From positions 4,216,001 through 4,280,000 of the forward strand of contig JANCIK010000002.1 in NCBI GenBank assembly GCA_028532985.1: a stretch of 64,000 nucleotides of DNA, read 5' to 3'. Source of the DNA: Stropharia rugosoannulata. Lineage: Eukaryota; Basidiomycota; Agaricomycetes; Agaricales; Strophariaceae. Shown piece after piece: positions 1 through 11,310 of this stretch; position 1 is the first letter of the stretch; each line of letters opens with the position of its first letter. The notes beneath the pieces were generated by a model that did no database searches, was not told the origin of the DNA, and saw nothing but the letters and a program-made list of their open reading frames with translations. Both the position numbers and the translations under genes were made by a program.

Positions 1-1649
1 TTTGTCTTCTCTCAGCTACTTGGAGGACCTTCTCTATCTAAATTTATGCTTGTCATTTCCAGGAAATGTCCCGGTATGTCATGCAATAGGTCTAAGACAT
101 AACATTTGATCTAACGCTTGGTGACCATTCCCAGGCTTATTAATCGCTGATGCATCTCTATTCATAACCATTTCACGGGTACTTGCCATGTTCAACATCT
201 CGCCGCACAAAATGAGTGGTGTTGAGGTGCACCCAGTTCATGAGCATATGGATGGTGCAGTAAGGTATGCATACACAAACTCGCAAAGATACCACCTTGG
301 CTAAACTTTCTATGAAGCCATACACGACCATTCCAGTGCTCTATCTCGCCTAGATTTATGGACGACTTACGTCTCTCTAAAGAGGTACTCGCCAGTCAAT
401 AGGCTCAGCATGATTATGACGGTCCAAAGAGGTAACCGGTCTGTACATTTTCAGTGTCAGGCACTGAGAAATAGCTTATTATTAAAGTCAGAAGACAAGT
501 CTCGGGAACAGTGTTGAACTAAAAGGGAAAGAGAAGAAACTACACGCTTTGAAATGACGTACCAACTTTGATGCGGTATCAACAACTACTACACGGTTAT
601 ATCACCGACTACTGCGTATCTTGAGTCATCCTGTGTCCCTACTTTCCTTTTAGTTAAAATTAGAGAAACTCTAAAGTATGATACACGCCCAGTACTCAGC
701 ATTCCTCCTCTATGAAAGGTTGGCTTCGTGAAAGTCTGCCGGTTATATCTTTAAAATAGTCTCTACATACTCTCTTATCTCTTGGTAGATGAAAGCCGAC
801 AATGAAAGTGCACGTCGCTCTATGAGGCAACCAGGCTTGCGCCGGCAGTCATCCAATGAACTATGTATGTATGTAAGTATTATGTGAATATTTACATGAA
901 AATACCCGCAGACAAGGGCACATGTCAGAGCATGGTGTACTAAGTTACGAGCAGGTGCTCAATGACTGTCCCCATTAAACATGCGACATTGTTTAATTAG
1001 GAATCACTTTCCCGTGTTATTGATAGTCCCAGCCATTAGTCTCAGCTTGTTCCCAGCCCAAGATGATGCATCCCGGCAACCTGATAAAACGCCGTGCACA
1101 ACTTTACACAGCAGTATAGAGAGTGAGAGTGAGACCGTTGCCTCAAGTACTTGAGTGCAACAAGAGGGATCTCCACAGTATGTTAAGTTTCTGACATTTG
1201 AATTTTCGCTGTTTATATGTACAACAGAATACGCACTCAAAAGCATAAGCTTGTCCCTTTTAAGCAATTACATGTCCTGCAAAACTGTGGAATTCCGGGT
1301 ACCAAACGGACAAGTTGCTGAGCGCTGATGTATCACTCTTCTACTTTGACTAATGATAACTTTATAATACAAATGTCCCATCACATTGTCAGTCGGGTCC
1401 ACAGAACCGTATTTTCGCTGTCCTTGAATTCATCGAAGCATCACATCGGTCAGTCTTGAGTCCATGGAAGCATCGCATTGGACAGAACGTGTGACAAAGG
1501 CAAAAGAATTGGTACATCTGCTTCCTCCCTGAGCTCGCATAGTTCCGTATATCATACGTTAAGACGCCGGAGCCTACACGCCATAAAAAGCTGGAATATA
1601 AGCACTGGTAAAACCCAGTAAGAGTCTCTACGCCCTCTAAATTTCCATT
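1..1649. other. Intergenic, upstream of P450 A
   Basis: No convincing coding region is visible on either strand; the ORFs are short and match no motif I know. The last 150 bases should hold the P450 A promoter, with an A/T-rich TATA-like stretch near 1590-1600 about 55 bases before the start codon. The rest is A/T-rich sequence with no repeat I could recognise. Confidence 0.5.
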
Positions 1650-3804
1650 ATGTCCATAGTTGTACAGGCTCTAGGCGCATTACTCCTTATCTTTCTCCTT
1701 AAGCATATCGTAGATCGACTCACACAACCGAAGCAGAACTATCCTCTGCCTCCTGGCCCCAAAGCGCTCCCTATAATAGGAAACCTATTGCAGATCCGCG
1801 CAATTCGTGAACAAGGTCCTGATTATATCGAATGGGGAAAGAAGTATAACAGTATGAGTTTTCACTTGTAGTTTTACATTTATGCTCACTTCAATTCATT
1901 TAGGTGACATACTTTTTGCTTCTGCATTTGGCAATAATGTCTTGATTCTCAACAAACGCGAAGATGCTGAAGAGCTAATGGACAGGCGCGCCAGATTCTA
2001 CTCCGATCGGGAACAGACACCTGTGTTGCAACTGTAAGTTTTGTTTTTCTGAGTCTACGGTGAATGAGAATAATATTTTTCATTATATAGAATTGGATGG
2101 GGTAGTATGACCTCCTTTTTTCCCTATAACGATTATTGGAGGAAATGCAGAAAGATATTCAACCAGCACTTTAGCGAGAATGCAACACGACAATATCAAC
2201 CAATGATTCAGGAGAAGGTTTCTACCTTCCTGAAGCAATTACTTAAAGCTCCTAGTCAGCTCAACGAGCACAACCATATGTACGTCTCAATGTGATGTCA
2301 GTCCTATCCAAGCTTGCTAATAATACTTATAGGCTCTCCGTGTCACTCGCGATGGATCTTATGTATGGATACAAGGTCAACGGTCCCAATGACCCCTTGA
2401 TTCAGGCCGCCGATCGCAGTTTATCTATTTCTGGAGCTCTACTTATGCCCGAAGGCACGATCATGCATTTTCTTCCTTTTCTCGCCTACATTCCTGACTG
2501 GCTCGCCGGACCCATGACATCTCGAAAGCTTGCAGCAGAGGCGCATAGATTGACTACATATCTGACGTCAGCGGCAAAGGAATATGTCCAACAATCATTG
2601 GTATGCTTCATGTTCGAACATTAGTGCGTAATTAAGAGCCTCTACTATGTAGTCAGATGGAACCGCAGTATCCTCCATTGTTGTTGATTTTATGAAGAAA
2701 CATCACGAAGACGCAGAAACGTCTGAGGAAGATCAACGTGCCGTAGAAGACGTCGCATTTACTACATACGCTGGTAAGAAGGCAGTAATCTGTTTACCAG
2801 GAACAAAATTAACTGATTACAACGATTAAAAGGTGCTACGGATACCGTAAGTACGCAAGTATCTCATCCTAACCAAACCAACTGACTATGAAGCTAGACC
2901 GTGTCCTTCACAAAAACGTTCTTTTATTTAATGGCAAAATTCCCGGATATTCAGAAGAAAGCACAGGCGGAACTTGATCAGGTTATTGGTAAAGGACGTT
3001 TGCCTCAGTTCGAGGATCGACAATCGCTCCCATACATTGAAGCTATATACCGTGAAATAATGAGATGGACACAATCCTTGCCACTGGGCGTTGCGCATAT
3101 GTCAACTGAAGACGATCTGTATAAAGGGTTCTATATCCCTAAAGGTACATCTCTATATGTCTTCACAATGCAATTTGTTTTTTAATTGGTTATATTCGAC
3201 AGGTACTAGTGTTTTCGCAAACATATGGTAGGTGCTACCTCAACACTCTACAAATATTTCATCGCTAATATAGCCTCAAGGGCAATGGCACATGACCCGG
3301 ATGTGTACGAAGATCCGCATGCGTTCAAACCCGAGAGATTTCTCGATATTAATGGTGAATTGAATGACGACTCTCGAATTCTGGCATTTGGATTTGGTAG
3401 ACGGTACGTCATTATATACCACTTCCTTGCTACAGTTATCTGAAAGTCTGCCTTTTCATAGAATATGTGCAGGAAAAGCACTTGCCAGTTCATTTGTAAG
3501 CACTCGTTTATCACTTTGACTTTAGGTCACCTGACTGACCACTACGACAATGAAGTCCTGGTATATGATGACGTCCTCGCTTGCTTGCTTCAATATCAGT
3601 AAGGCAAAGGATAACCTCGGCAGAGAAATCCCGTTAAGCGATGAATACCACAATGGAGGCATTTTTTTGTGAGCGCAAAACTGAGTACTCATAGCTTTCA
3701 CTAACGTTATGGGCGTGTGTAGGCACAAGAAGGATTACGTCTGTTCTATTTTGCCACGAAGTGATATACACGAGAAGCTCATATTAGCCGACTATACTAA
3801 CTAA
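1650..3804 (+). CDS. Cytochrome P450 monooxygenase (P450 A), 12 exons
   Basis: Heme-thiolate monooxygenase, expected to sit in the ER membrane and act with NADPH-P450 reductase; substrate unknown. Splicing gives about 515 residues, the usual family length. Exons: 1650-1851, 1904-2033, 2091-2279, 2333-2600, 2653-2773, 2833-2846, 2898-3144, 3203-3227, 3281-3403, 3462-3495, 3556-3668, 3723-3804. An N-terminal hydrophobic anchor (residues 5-17) is followed by the hinge PLPPGPKALPIIGN. The I-helix motif AGATDT is split by introns and includes a 14-nt exon. The ExxR motif is in REIMRW, the PERF motif in FKPERF, and the heme loop is FGFGRRICAG with its Cys ligand. It resembles fungal OrdA-like P450s, but no family number can be assigned by eye. 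All junctions keep frame, so it appears functional. It is more divergent from P450 B and P450 C than those two are from each other. Confidence 0.93.
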
Positions 3805-4807
3805 ATATCAAATTGATGTGAGAATCTATATTAATGTATTTTAACCGGATGGTATGTTCCAACTTGAATAAACTCCAGAACGTCGTTATCATCATCACAT
3901 ACGAGGACATCTCTTTGAAGGGACTTATGTCAGTTTTAGCTGAGCATTAGAGTCTATAGAACCAGGAAAGTAGTATTGCGAAAACTAACAATGCTAAGAA
4001 AGAGACGCAGACAAGACGCAGACATGAGATTGATTCAGGAGCATCTTCAGAACTGAACACAGGAAAATGGTCGCCAAGCATACAATGTCACGACATGGCA
4101 AGACTTGTCATGAAGCAAGCAGGGAGTATTTCACCCGCATTTAACTACTGGCTCATGGCCCATGCATGGCGTTTGTTAATTCGCCCCATATGGACATCCA
4201 TTACCCATATACGGCTCTCTTTGCTCTTGTTTGCTCCGATAGGTACAGTTAATATATTTGTTCGTAGACAACGTATATGCATCTTTATCCAGTCAATATG
4301 ACCCCTTTGGCGTTTCCTATTCCGAGCTCAAACCAAAGGTACGAATGATTGCAAGTTCAACTAGACTCACGAGTCACCACCTGCCCTACATACCCCTCTT
4401 CGGCCCCGCAAGTTGCGTTCTCGCCTCCATCACGCGTTTTATTATAATGCAAGTGGAGAAAGAATCCAAGTTCGACTTTGAATGGAATTTAGTTGAACTG
4501 AAGCTGAACTCAGGTGAACGAACTCCAAAAAGTGAACATGGCAAGAACATGGTCACGCTGGCAACACTGTGCACGTGATAGATAATCGGTCGGTTCGGTT
4601 CCGGCGGCATTGATTAGGGGTCCGGGTAGCCGTGAAACCGTCTGACCTCTTCCTACTCTTTCCCTCGACGACGACGGTGAGCCTCTTCTGACAACCCCCC
4701 AAGAGCATTTCCGACTTCCTACCCAGTACGATCGCGATATCACGATTACGTGTTTTAGACTTGGACTCGAAGCCACCAGTAGCCTCGTGGTGATCGTACT
4801 TTAAAGA
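3805..4807. other. Intergenic between P450 A and the membrane protein gene
   Basis: Several overlapping ORFs of about 70-106 codons occur on both strands, but none shows a family motif or plausible splice continuation. The last 200 bases (about 4600-4807) are more G/C-rich and are probably the promoter of the next gene. Confidence 0.45.
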
Positions 4808-6731
4808 ATGCCTGCACCAGTAGTTTATGTGCTCGCTATTGTCGGAACGGTCGGGGCCGCCCTCGCCTTCAAAGAGGTCGGTTCCAATTGGCTATCTTAA
4901 GCACATGGGCTCATTGCGTCTAGTTTGTTTACGAGCCCCATATCGCCCCGGCCATCGATAGATGGAAGGCCGAGTACCAAGCGGCAAGGGAAGCCAGGCG
5001 CAGAAGAGAACAATTCGACGTCCTTCAAGATGTGGACGATATGCAAATGTCTGAACCTCGCAAGAGAGGAATACTCAGCGACAAGTACTCTGACGATGAG
5101 AGTTCTGACGATGGCAGAGAAGACTTTCGGAAGAAGGCTACGACATCCAGCCATAGCGTTATGCGGGATGGTTTACTGATTAGACAGCCAGTATCCGACA
5201 AAGGGGATGTCGAGCTCGACAATCTTGTAGCCCATGAAGTCAACGAATGGAGGAACCACTTCACAGGACAAGTGTTAAGACAGCGAAATAATGTCTCGGA
5301 GTATAATATGGACGAGGTAAGATAACGTTTTGTGCTTGCGATGTCATCAAGATTTACTCGAGATACGTCTAGTCTATTCAGCCAATCTCCCCTTCTCGTA
5401 CCCATGTTCTTATCGACTCCTCCGCTCCGTCGCCTTCGACGCCCGCGCACAGCCGATTGCCCACTCCCCCACCTGAGGCAAAACCCCAGCATACCACCAC
5501 TGCTAGCCCCAAACCTATTCAACATGTCCCTACTGCGCCGAAGCATGCGTCGCCCTTGCGAGGCGCCGGTCATCCATTGGATCAGGTAGATCATGAAGCC
5601 CAAGGTGTATTCTCCCCATCCTCCGGCGCACCGCCATCTGCACCATCGCCTTCAATTACGTCTCCTCTCCATGCACCCACGCATCACCCTTACCCGCAGA
5701 TTGTCCCCTCTCTCTCACAGTCCTACCCACAAGATCTGGACTACGAGCATGACCTCGAACTACTTTCTCCTCCTTCTTCCCGTGCTGAATCACCCTTCGT
5801 CATGGCTACTCGCAGCCCACCAGCGCGTGGGATTGGAAGGCCAGCCAGCTCGGTCGGTAGCCAGTCCACCTCTGACCTGTCTTTTGCTGTCGTGTCCCCG
5901 CGCTCTCCATTGCGCATGGGGCTGGGGAACGATTCATACGATGCAATTTCACCGGTCCCCGATTTCCAGACGCTCTCTGGTTCGCGTGTAACTGATTCCC
6001 CGGCACATTCCAGACCTAATTTGCCCGCTAGTGCCAGTGCCCATGGTGAACCATCCAGTGAACACCCCACTCCTTCTTCGCAGGCGTCCGCTTATCTCTC
6101 GTTTGAGGACTCTGATGAGGAGGAGGAGGGTCCCGCTGCACAGCCATATGCACACCTAGCCGGGCTCGGCATGTCTGGCAGTGCTATTCCCAGCTCTAGC
6201 ACATCCCAGCAACAGTCACAGTCGACCTTGACACTCCTTAACCACCAGCCAGCAGGTCTACATTATTCCCTAGTACAGGGGCCGTACCACACTTCCCCTG
6301 CACCGCCCAATACGACTCAACTCGATACATCCCAGACGCGAAGTCCGGCCGCTGGCGCGGGAACCGCGTCGCCTTCTGCATCTGCATCTTTTTCTGGGAA
6401 GGACGGTCCGCCTAGCCTGCTGCTTAGCGCGACGCCGACGCTCTTCCCCGTACCCCCGCGCGCGCCATACACGCCTTCCCCACCAGCACACCCCAAGGGT
6501 GTCGCCGCTGCGTCGCACACCGCGAACGCTGCCGTTGCGCTCCCTGCGGGCGGACGGGATCCCTCCTACTTCAGACCCTCGTCTCGCACGCAGGCTCACG
6601 ACATGAGCGACAGCGAGTTGTCGGATCTCGATTTTATCTCGGACTATGCACCCAGCGAGAGCGATATAGGAAACGAGAGTGACGCGAGCTGGGGCGTTCT
6701 TGGGCGCGGTTCCGCTGGCGCTCGCAGGTAG
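4808..6731 (+). CDS. N-terminally membrane-anchored, mostly disordered protein
   Basis: Three exons (4808-4876, 4924-5316, 5382-6731) give about 603 residues. The start ATG at 4808 gives an N-terminal hydrophobic segment (residues 4-20, VVYVLAIVGTVGAALAF), followed by a basic, probably helical stretch (WKAEYQAAREARRRR). The rest is a long Ser/Pro/Thr-rich region with acidic patches (SFEDSDEEEEG) and many SP/TP sites, so it is likely a phosphorylated cytosolic tail. The C-terminus has acidic-serine runs ending in ESDASWGVLGRG, where W-G-V-L preceded by acidic and serine residues resembles an Atg8-interacting (AIM/LIR) motif. I do not recognise a named family. The introns have GT..AG ends, although the first donor (GTCGGT) is weak. 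The exon 2-3 acceptor was chosen because it keeps the long downstream frame open. Confidence 0.8.
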
Positions 6732-7502
6732 ATAATATTCTATGCGCGCGACTACGCTGTGAGATCGTGACTGGCTCCTGTTCGTTCTGTGAACTATTCA
6801 CTACACTGTCGACATGCACTCAGAGCGCTCTACTCGCTGCACTTCCACTACAATCTAGACATTCCTCAGATGATGCATCACCATCTCTCCTTTCTGCAGC
6901 ACTGGCTCCTCCGGTCTCCGTACGTCTTCTCTCACCGGAACTCCATGCTCGGACTTCCGCGAGTTCCGTCTTCTGCTTTCAACTACCTTGTACCATCCAT
7001 CAAAGGGTTACTTGTATATACTATCATCATCGGTTTTTCGGGTTTTTAACTTGGTTTTTTCTCTGTCGACTGCTCTCAACTAAATTATGTACCATCAGCC
7101 TCTGACGTCTTGTTCTTGTCATCCTTTGTACAAAGTCGCTATCGGCATCCTACCCTTGTTACTTCCTTCACTTGATGACAGATCCTGTACTGTGCAATTT
7201 TATTTATTCTGCGCATCATTAACATTAGCCATATAGAAAACAAATAAATGGAGCATGTCGAGGTAAGTATAACAAAACCATTACCAAATCGTCGTTCAAT
7301 CCTTTTATCGGCGAAATAGTTCGTATATGATGGTTGAGGGATAGTAAATAGTCATAAGGCACATTGTAGGGTAACAAGAAGAAATAGTCCACTCCAAAAT
7401 CCAGTCCATGGAAAATACACAACAGTCCATTAACCCAAGTCTAGTGCATATCATGACTCACCGGATAAAGATGAAAAGAGGTGCTAGAAAGTCCGGAAAT
7501 CA
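6732..7502. other. Convergent 3' intergenic region
   Basis: Lies between the stop codons of two convergent genes (4808-6731 forward, 7503-9155 reverse). The sequence is T-rich after 6990 and A-rich near 7240, as expected for 3' untranslated regions and polyadenylation signals on opposite strands. The ORFs here (for example 6767-7105) overlap the presumed 3' UTR and show no family signal. Confidence 0.5.
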
Positions 7503-9155
7503 TTAATTCCAGATGAACACTGCCAAGCTAAGCAGCGCTAGCAGGAACGGTATGCCCGGGATGGAGAGTGGTGTTAATCGCACTGCGCCCGAGGTGCCCG
7601 CCGAGGTAGGCGTTGGACTGGGCGTGGCTACTGTTATGGTCACGATATCCGTGGAGGTCGCTGGGCCACTGGGCGTGGAAGTCGCACTTGACGAGGAAGA
7701 TGAAGATGAAGAAGACACTGGGCCCACCGCGTCGGAGAGGTACGTGCGGATGTACTTGATCTCCCAGTACGCATTGATGTAGTTCGCGCCTGAGCCGAGG
7801 ATGTTGTCGACGTACTGTTAAGCGGCATACAAATATAATCAGTATATGTTTTACTGCTCGGGAGACGACAGCAAAATAGAAGAGGATAGGGGAGGGAGAA
7901 GATTGGGATCAGGGTTTCGGTGGGTAATGTAATTAAACGAGCGGATATTTATCAATACAGGACAAGGGGAAAATTACGCACGCAGTTGTTTGTGGGCGTA
8001 TGACATGTGCTCGAATATATGCTGGGAACACCAGCCCTAATATCAATAGCACGCACGTTAGCTTTTGATTCCAGTGTTAGTACATGCTTCAGCAAGACCC
8101 ACCAAACTCCACATAGGGTAGTAAGCAGCACGAGATTCTGCGGAGGGAAAAACTGGGTGATGTTGCATGACTGCCCCGATGGATACGCCGCGGTAGGTAA
8201 TCCCCAGGTAGACGTGTCCATCGTCGAAGTTGATGTGGCACTCGCGATGCTAGCCGGGACGTCCGCTCTCTATAAATATCATACAAGTATATGAAGACGG
8301 ATATAACGCATTGAATAGAAACATATGGTCGATGTCAGAACGGACAGAGAAGAGAAGGTGAAGAGAAAGCACACGCACGCTCCAGAACCAGATGTATATC
8401 CCCGTCGGCTCCATCTGCACGGCGTAGACGCCCCCGCCAGCCATGGCGAATCCAGGTCCATACGAGTTCGGCTTTTGCTCAGCGACAATGCAGCCACGTG
8501 GTGTCGAGCAGTCGCCTTCGAGGGTGGTTCCTTCCTGCGAGTTTGGCACTTCCTGTTTGAAGCACCCTTGCAGGGTGTGTAACGCGATTTGGTTGTTGTC
8601 CATCCCATTGATCGCCTCGATGATATCGATCTCGCCCGAACCCGGCCACTCTGTCTGGATACCGTAGGTCCAAAATGCGGGCCAAACGGAACACCCATAT
8701 GGAATATGGAGTGCGTCGATGATGAGCAGCGACCCGAGGCCGTAACTGTCCAGTGAGGTCAATCGGATCTGTGGGGGAGGGGAATAGATGAGTAGAATAT
8801 CACAGAAGACACAATCAGCGACGTACTGAGTTCCGATTGACAGCCTCCCCTGGAGGTCCTGCGACGATGTTCGTTGTGTTATCCACCTGCACAACCGCGT
8901 TCCCCGCGCCGTTGATGAACGTCAGTTTCGAGGACATTGCTGTCTGTTTGTCCACGTATGTCACGTTTCCTGCGCAATGTCAGAGCTGAACGCGAGCTAG
9001 GCAGCATAACGCGTACCCCATGTTGTATTATCCACATTGCCATAGTATGCGAAACCGTCGAAGAACGTATCGCCTGCGTACTCGCGCAGTGGGTTGTAAA
9101 TAGCAGTCACCAGGGTTGGGAGAACCAGGAGAACCGCAGGCGCTAGTCTTCGCAT
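7503..9155 (-). CDS. GH16 endo-1,3(4)-beta-glucanase, GPI-anchored
   Basis: Secreted family 16 glycoside hydrolase expected to cleave or remodel beta-1,3(4)-glucans at the cell wall. Six exons on the reverse strand (9017-9155, 8827-8969, 8379-8768, 8103-8269, 7982-8036, 7503-7814) give about 401 residues. Residues 1-18 (MRRLAPAVLLVLPTLVTA) are a signal peptide. The catalytic motif is GEIDIIEAING, with predicted nucleophile Glu140 and acid/base Glu145; the aromatic stretch WPAFWTYG precedes it. The C-terminus has a Ser/Thr-rich linker (VSSSSSSSSSSATS) and a hydrophobic tail (IPFLLALLSLAVFIWN), as in GPI-anchored wall enzymes. All junctions keep frame. Fine GH16 subfamily assignment needs an alignment. 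Confidence 0.93.
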
Positions 9156-11310
9156 CGGTATTCAGTTTACAGAGGTCTGAGAAGGGGGAGAAGGGGAGAG
9201 GCGGCGAGAACAAGCCTTCTTCAAGTGCCATGTGCATTTTATGTACAAGCCCAGATTTGACAGACCATCGAGGTCCTGAGCGTTTGCCGCGCCGACTTTG
9301 GTCCGTGGGGAAAGTATTGTGATGCCGCGTGCAACTTACTTGCCGGGCTGTGCGGGATGTTTCGGTCATGAGATAGAAAAGAAGAGCTCAAGAAATGTCA
9401 TCACACTTCATTACAGGCATGTAAGAGTACTAGAGTAAAGGGCGCCTTCACAGCGCGCATTGTCCCTTGCTTGCTGTTTATCTGTGTGTTGAATCAACGT
9501 TGCATAATACTACTAATGATTGCAGACAATCACAATTGATCAATTATGATACCAACTATATGATACACAACATTTTATACTAGGTATCGCCTCCGGCGAT
9601 TAGGCCTTGCTAGTCTGCTTAAGTAATAGACTTGACTCTTGAGTAACAAATACTAAGACGATGTAACGACCAACGATGCGGGAGAGTAGTAGGCACGCCG
9701 CACAGCCAAGCAGAGTATTTAGATGATTTATATAGATAGATGATTTAGAAGGGATGCACTACTTAGTACATATGCTCTCCGTATAGATAATATTTGGCGA
9801 TGTTTGATTCCAAGATCACAGACGATGGCGAGAGAAACGAGGTTGTCCGTATAAGATCGTATTTGGCAGTGTTTGATTCTAAGATCACAGACGGATGGTC
9901 AGAGAAACGAGGTTGTCCGTATAAGATCATATTTGGCAGTGTTTGCTTCTGAGATCACAGACGAAACATTTGCACGAGAGTAAACTGACGACGAAACTAC
10001 TATATATAGTGAATTCCCACCTCGGGGAACCTTACTTTTCAAGCAAGGCCATTTACACTTTACAGGCAGTACATTTGAAGCAGAAAGAATCGACCAAGAA
10101 GGACACACACATATACCAGTACCAAGATATCCAAAAAAACAGCATTTTCTTGGAAGAAAGGGCGGAATCAGGATCAAATCGCTGAGTTTTTCTTCTCCTC
10201 GGAGTAGCAGGAGGGCTGTCAAGGACGCCACCTAACACTTGCTGTAACAAGCCTTTTCAGATCAGAGATTTCGAGTGAGTTTCCAGACTCATTTGCCGAG
10301 GTGTCCAATCCGATGACTCGAACAACCAGTGTATTAAGATGAATGTAAAGCGGACAAAAGTGCTTACCAGCGATTGGACATGACAAAGATAAAGGGCGAA
10401 GATTGGACGAGAAAGTAGAGAAACAAAGAGAAACGTTTGTGACAGTTGTGAATGGATTACAAAGAATGTTTGATTGACGCAGACGGTATAATGAGATAAA
10501 ACGATTATTTAATTATGGTTTCCCGTAGCCCCTTGCAAGCAAGGGAAAATACTGTAGTGTAAGCTTAGTAAAGTCGCATATTTTCCTAATTTTTTGTACT
10601 GGGATACTTACATAGCGGTTTGTGACTTATTCTAGCCTTGTGTACTTAACCCGCTTATCTCGGTCTAAATAGTAGACCATGTACAGTTGACTTCTACGAG
10701 GACAAAAATAAGAGCGTGATTGCAGCTGACCATCTTTTTAGATATGTAACTATATATATATCATCCGCTTCTATCTCTACATAGTGTTTTGACCTGAGTA
10801 TTCCATGGGAGTACTATAATGCCAAAGTGCGCAGACACAGATCAGTCTTACGCGTGTGGCGTTTGTTCGCTTTAAGTATGAACGTTTGAACAACAGACTA
10901 CTTAGAGATGTTCTGCACTACCCAACTCGAAGCCCGAGTTTCGTACATAAGTGAGTCTATTTTATGAGTCTATATGTTTATTTAAATGTATATCCGTGTC
11001 ATTTATACATTCATTGTTCCGATACTCTTTTACGGTCAAGTGTCAGGAGAGTCTCACATTTCGTACCAAGCCATATTTTTACAGGGTGGTAAATTCAGAG
11101 CTATTCAATGTCCAGAATCTTCGCAGCGATGTAGAAAGTCCCCTGACGTCGGAGTTGGCGTCCGCGCCCTAGTTCGGACTTGATCAGCGCCGCTGTCAAT
11201 AACAAATAATATAATAGGCACCACCCATTTCACGAACACGTACTAGCGAGTAAAGCATTCCCCCACCCAGTCGTGCACTGCTTTGCGAAATATCATCTTC
11301 ACACCTTGCA
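9156..11310. other. Intergenic upstream of the GH16 gene and P450 B
   Basis: The first 250 bases should hold the reverse-strand GH16 promoter and the last 150 the P450 B promoter. A 70-bp tandem repeat lies at 9781-9963. A reverse-strand reading frame at 10053-10250 contains a proline/arginine stretch (LDSPPATPRRRKTQRFDP) after a good acceptor near 10240. An ATG with a GTAAGC donor lies upstream near 10380, but I could not join the two in frame, so this is at most a possible small gene. Nothing else is recognisable. Confidence 0.4.
9781..9963 (+). repeat. 70-bp tandem repeat, about 2.6 copies
   Basis: Copies begin near 9781, 9849 and 9919, the last being partial. Each runs from a GTATAAGATC-like start through TATTTGGCAGTGTTTG and GATCACAGACG to AACGAGGTTGTCC. 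Copies differ by a few substitutions and 1-2 bp indels. No coding sense is apparent. Confidence 0.85.

Noticed and set aside
8279..8894. Overlapping ORFs over the GH16 gene
   Set aside because: These are read-through of introns or shadow frames; the spliced model uses the frame that holds GEIDIIE.
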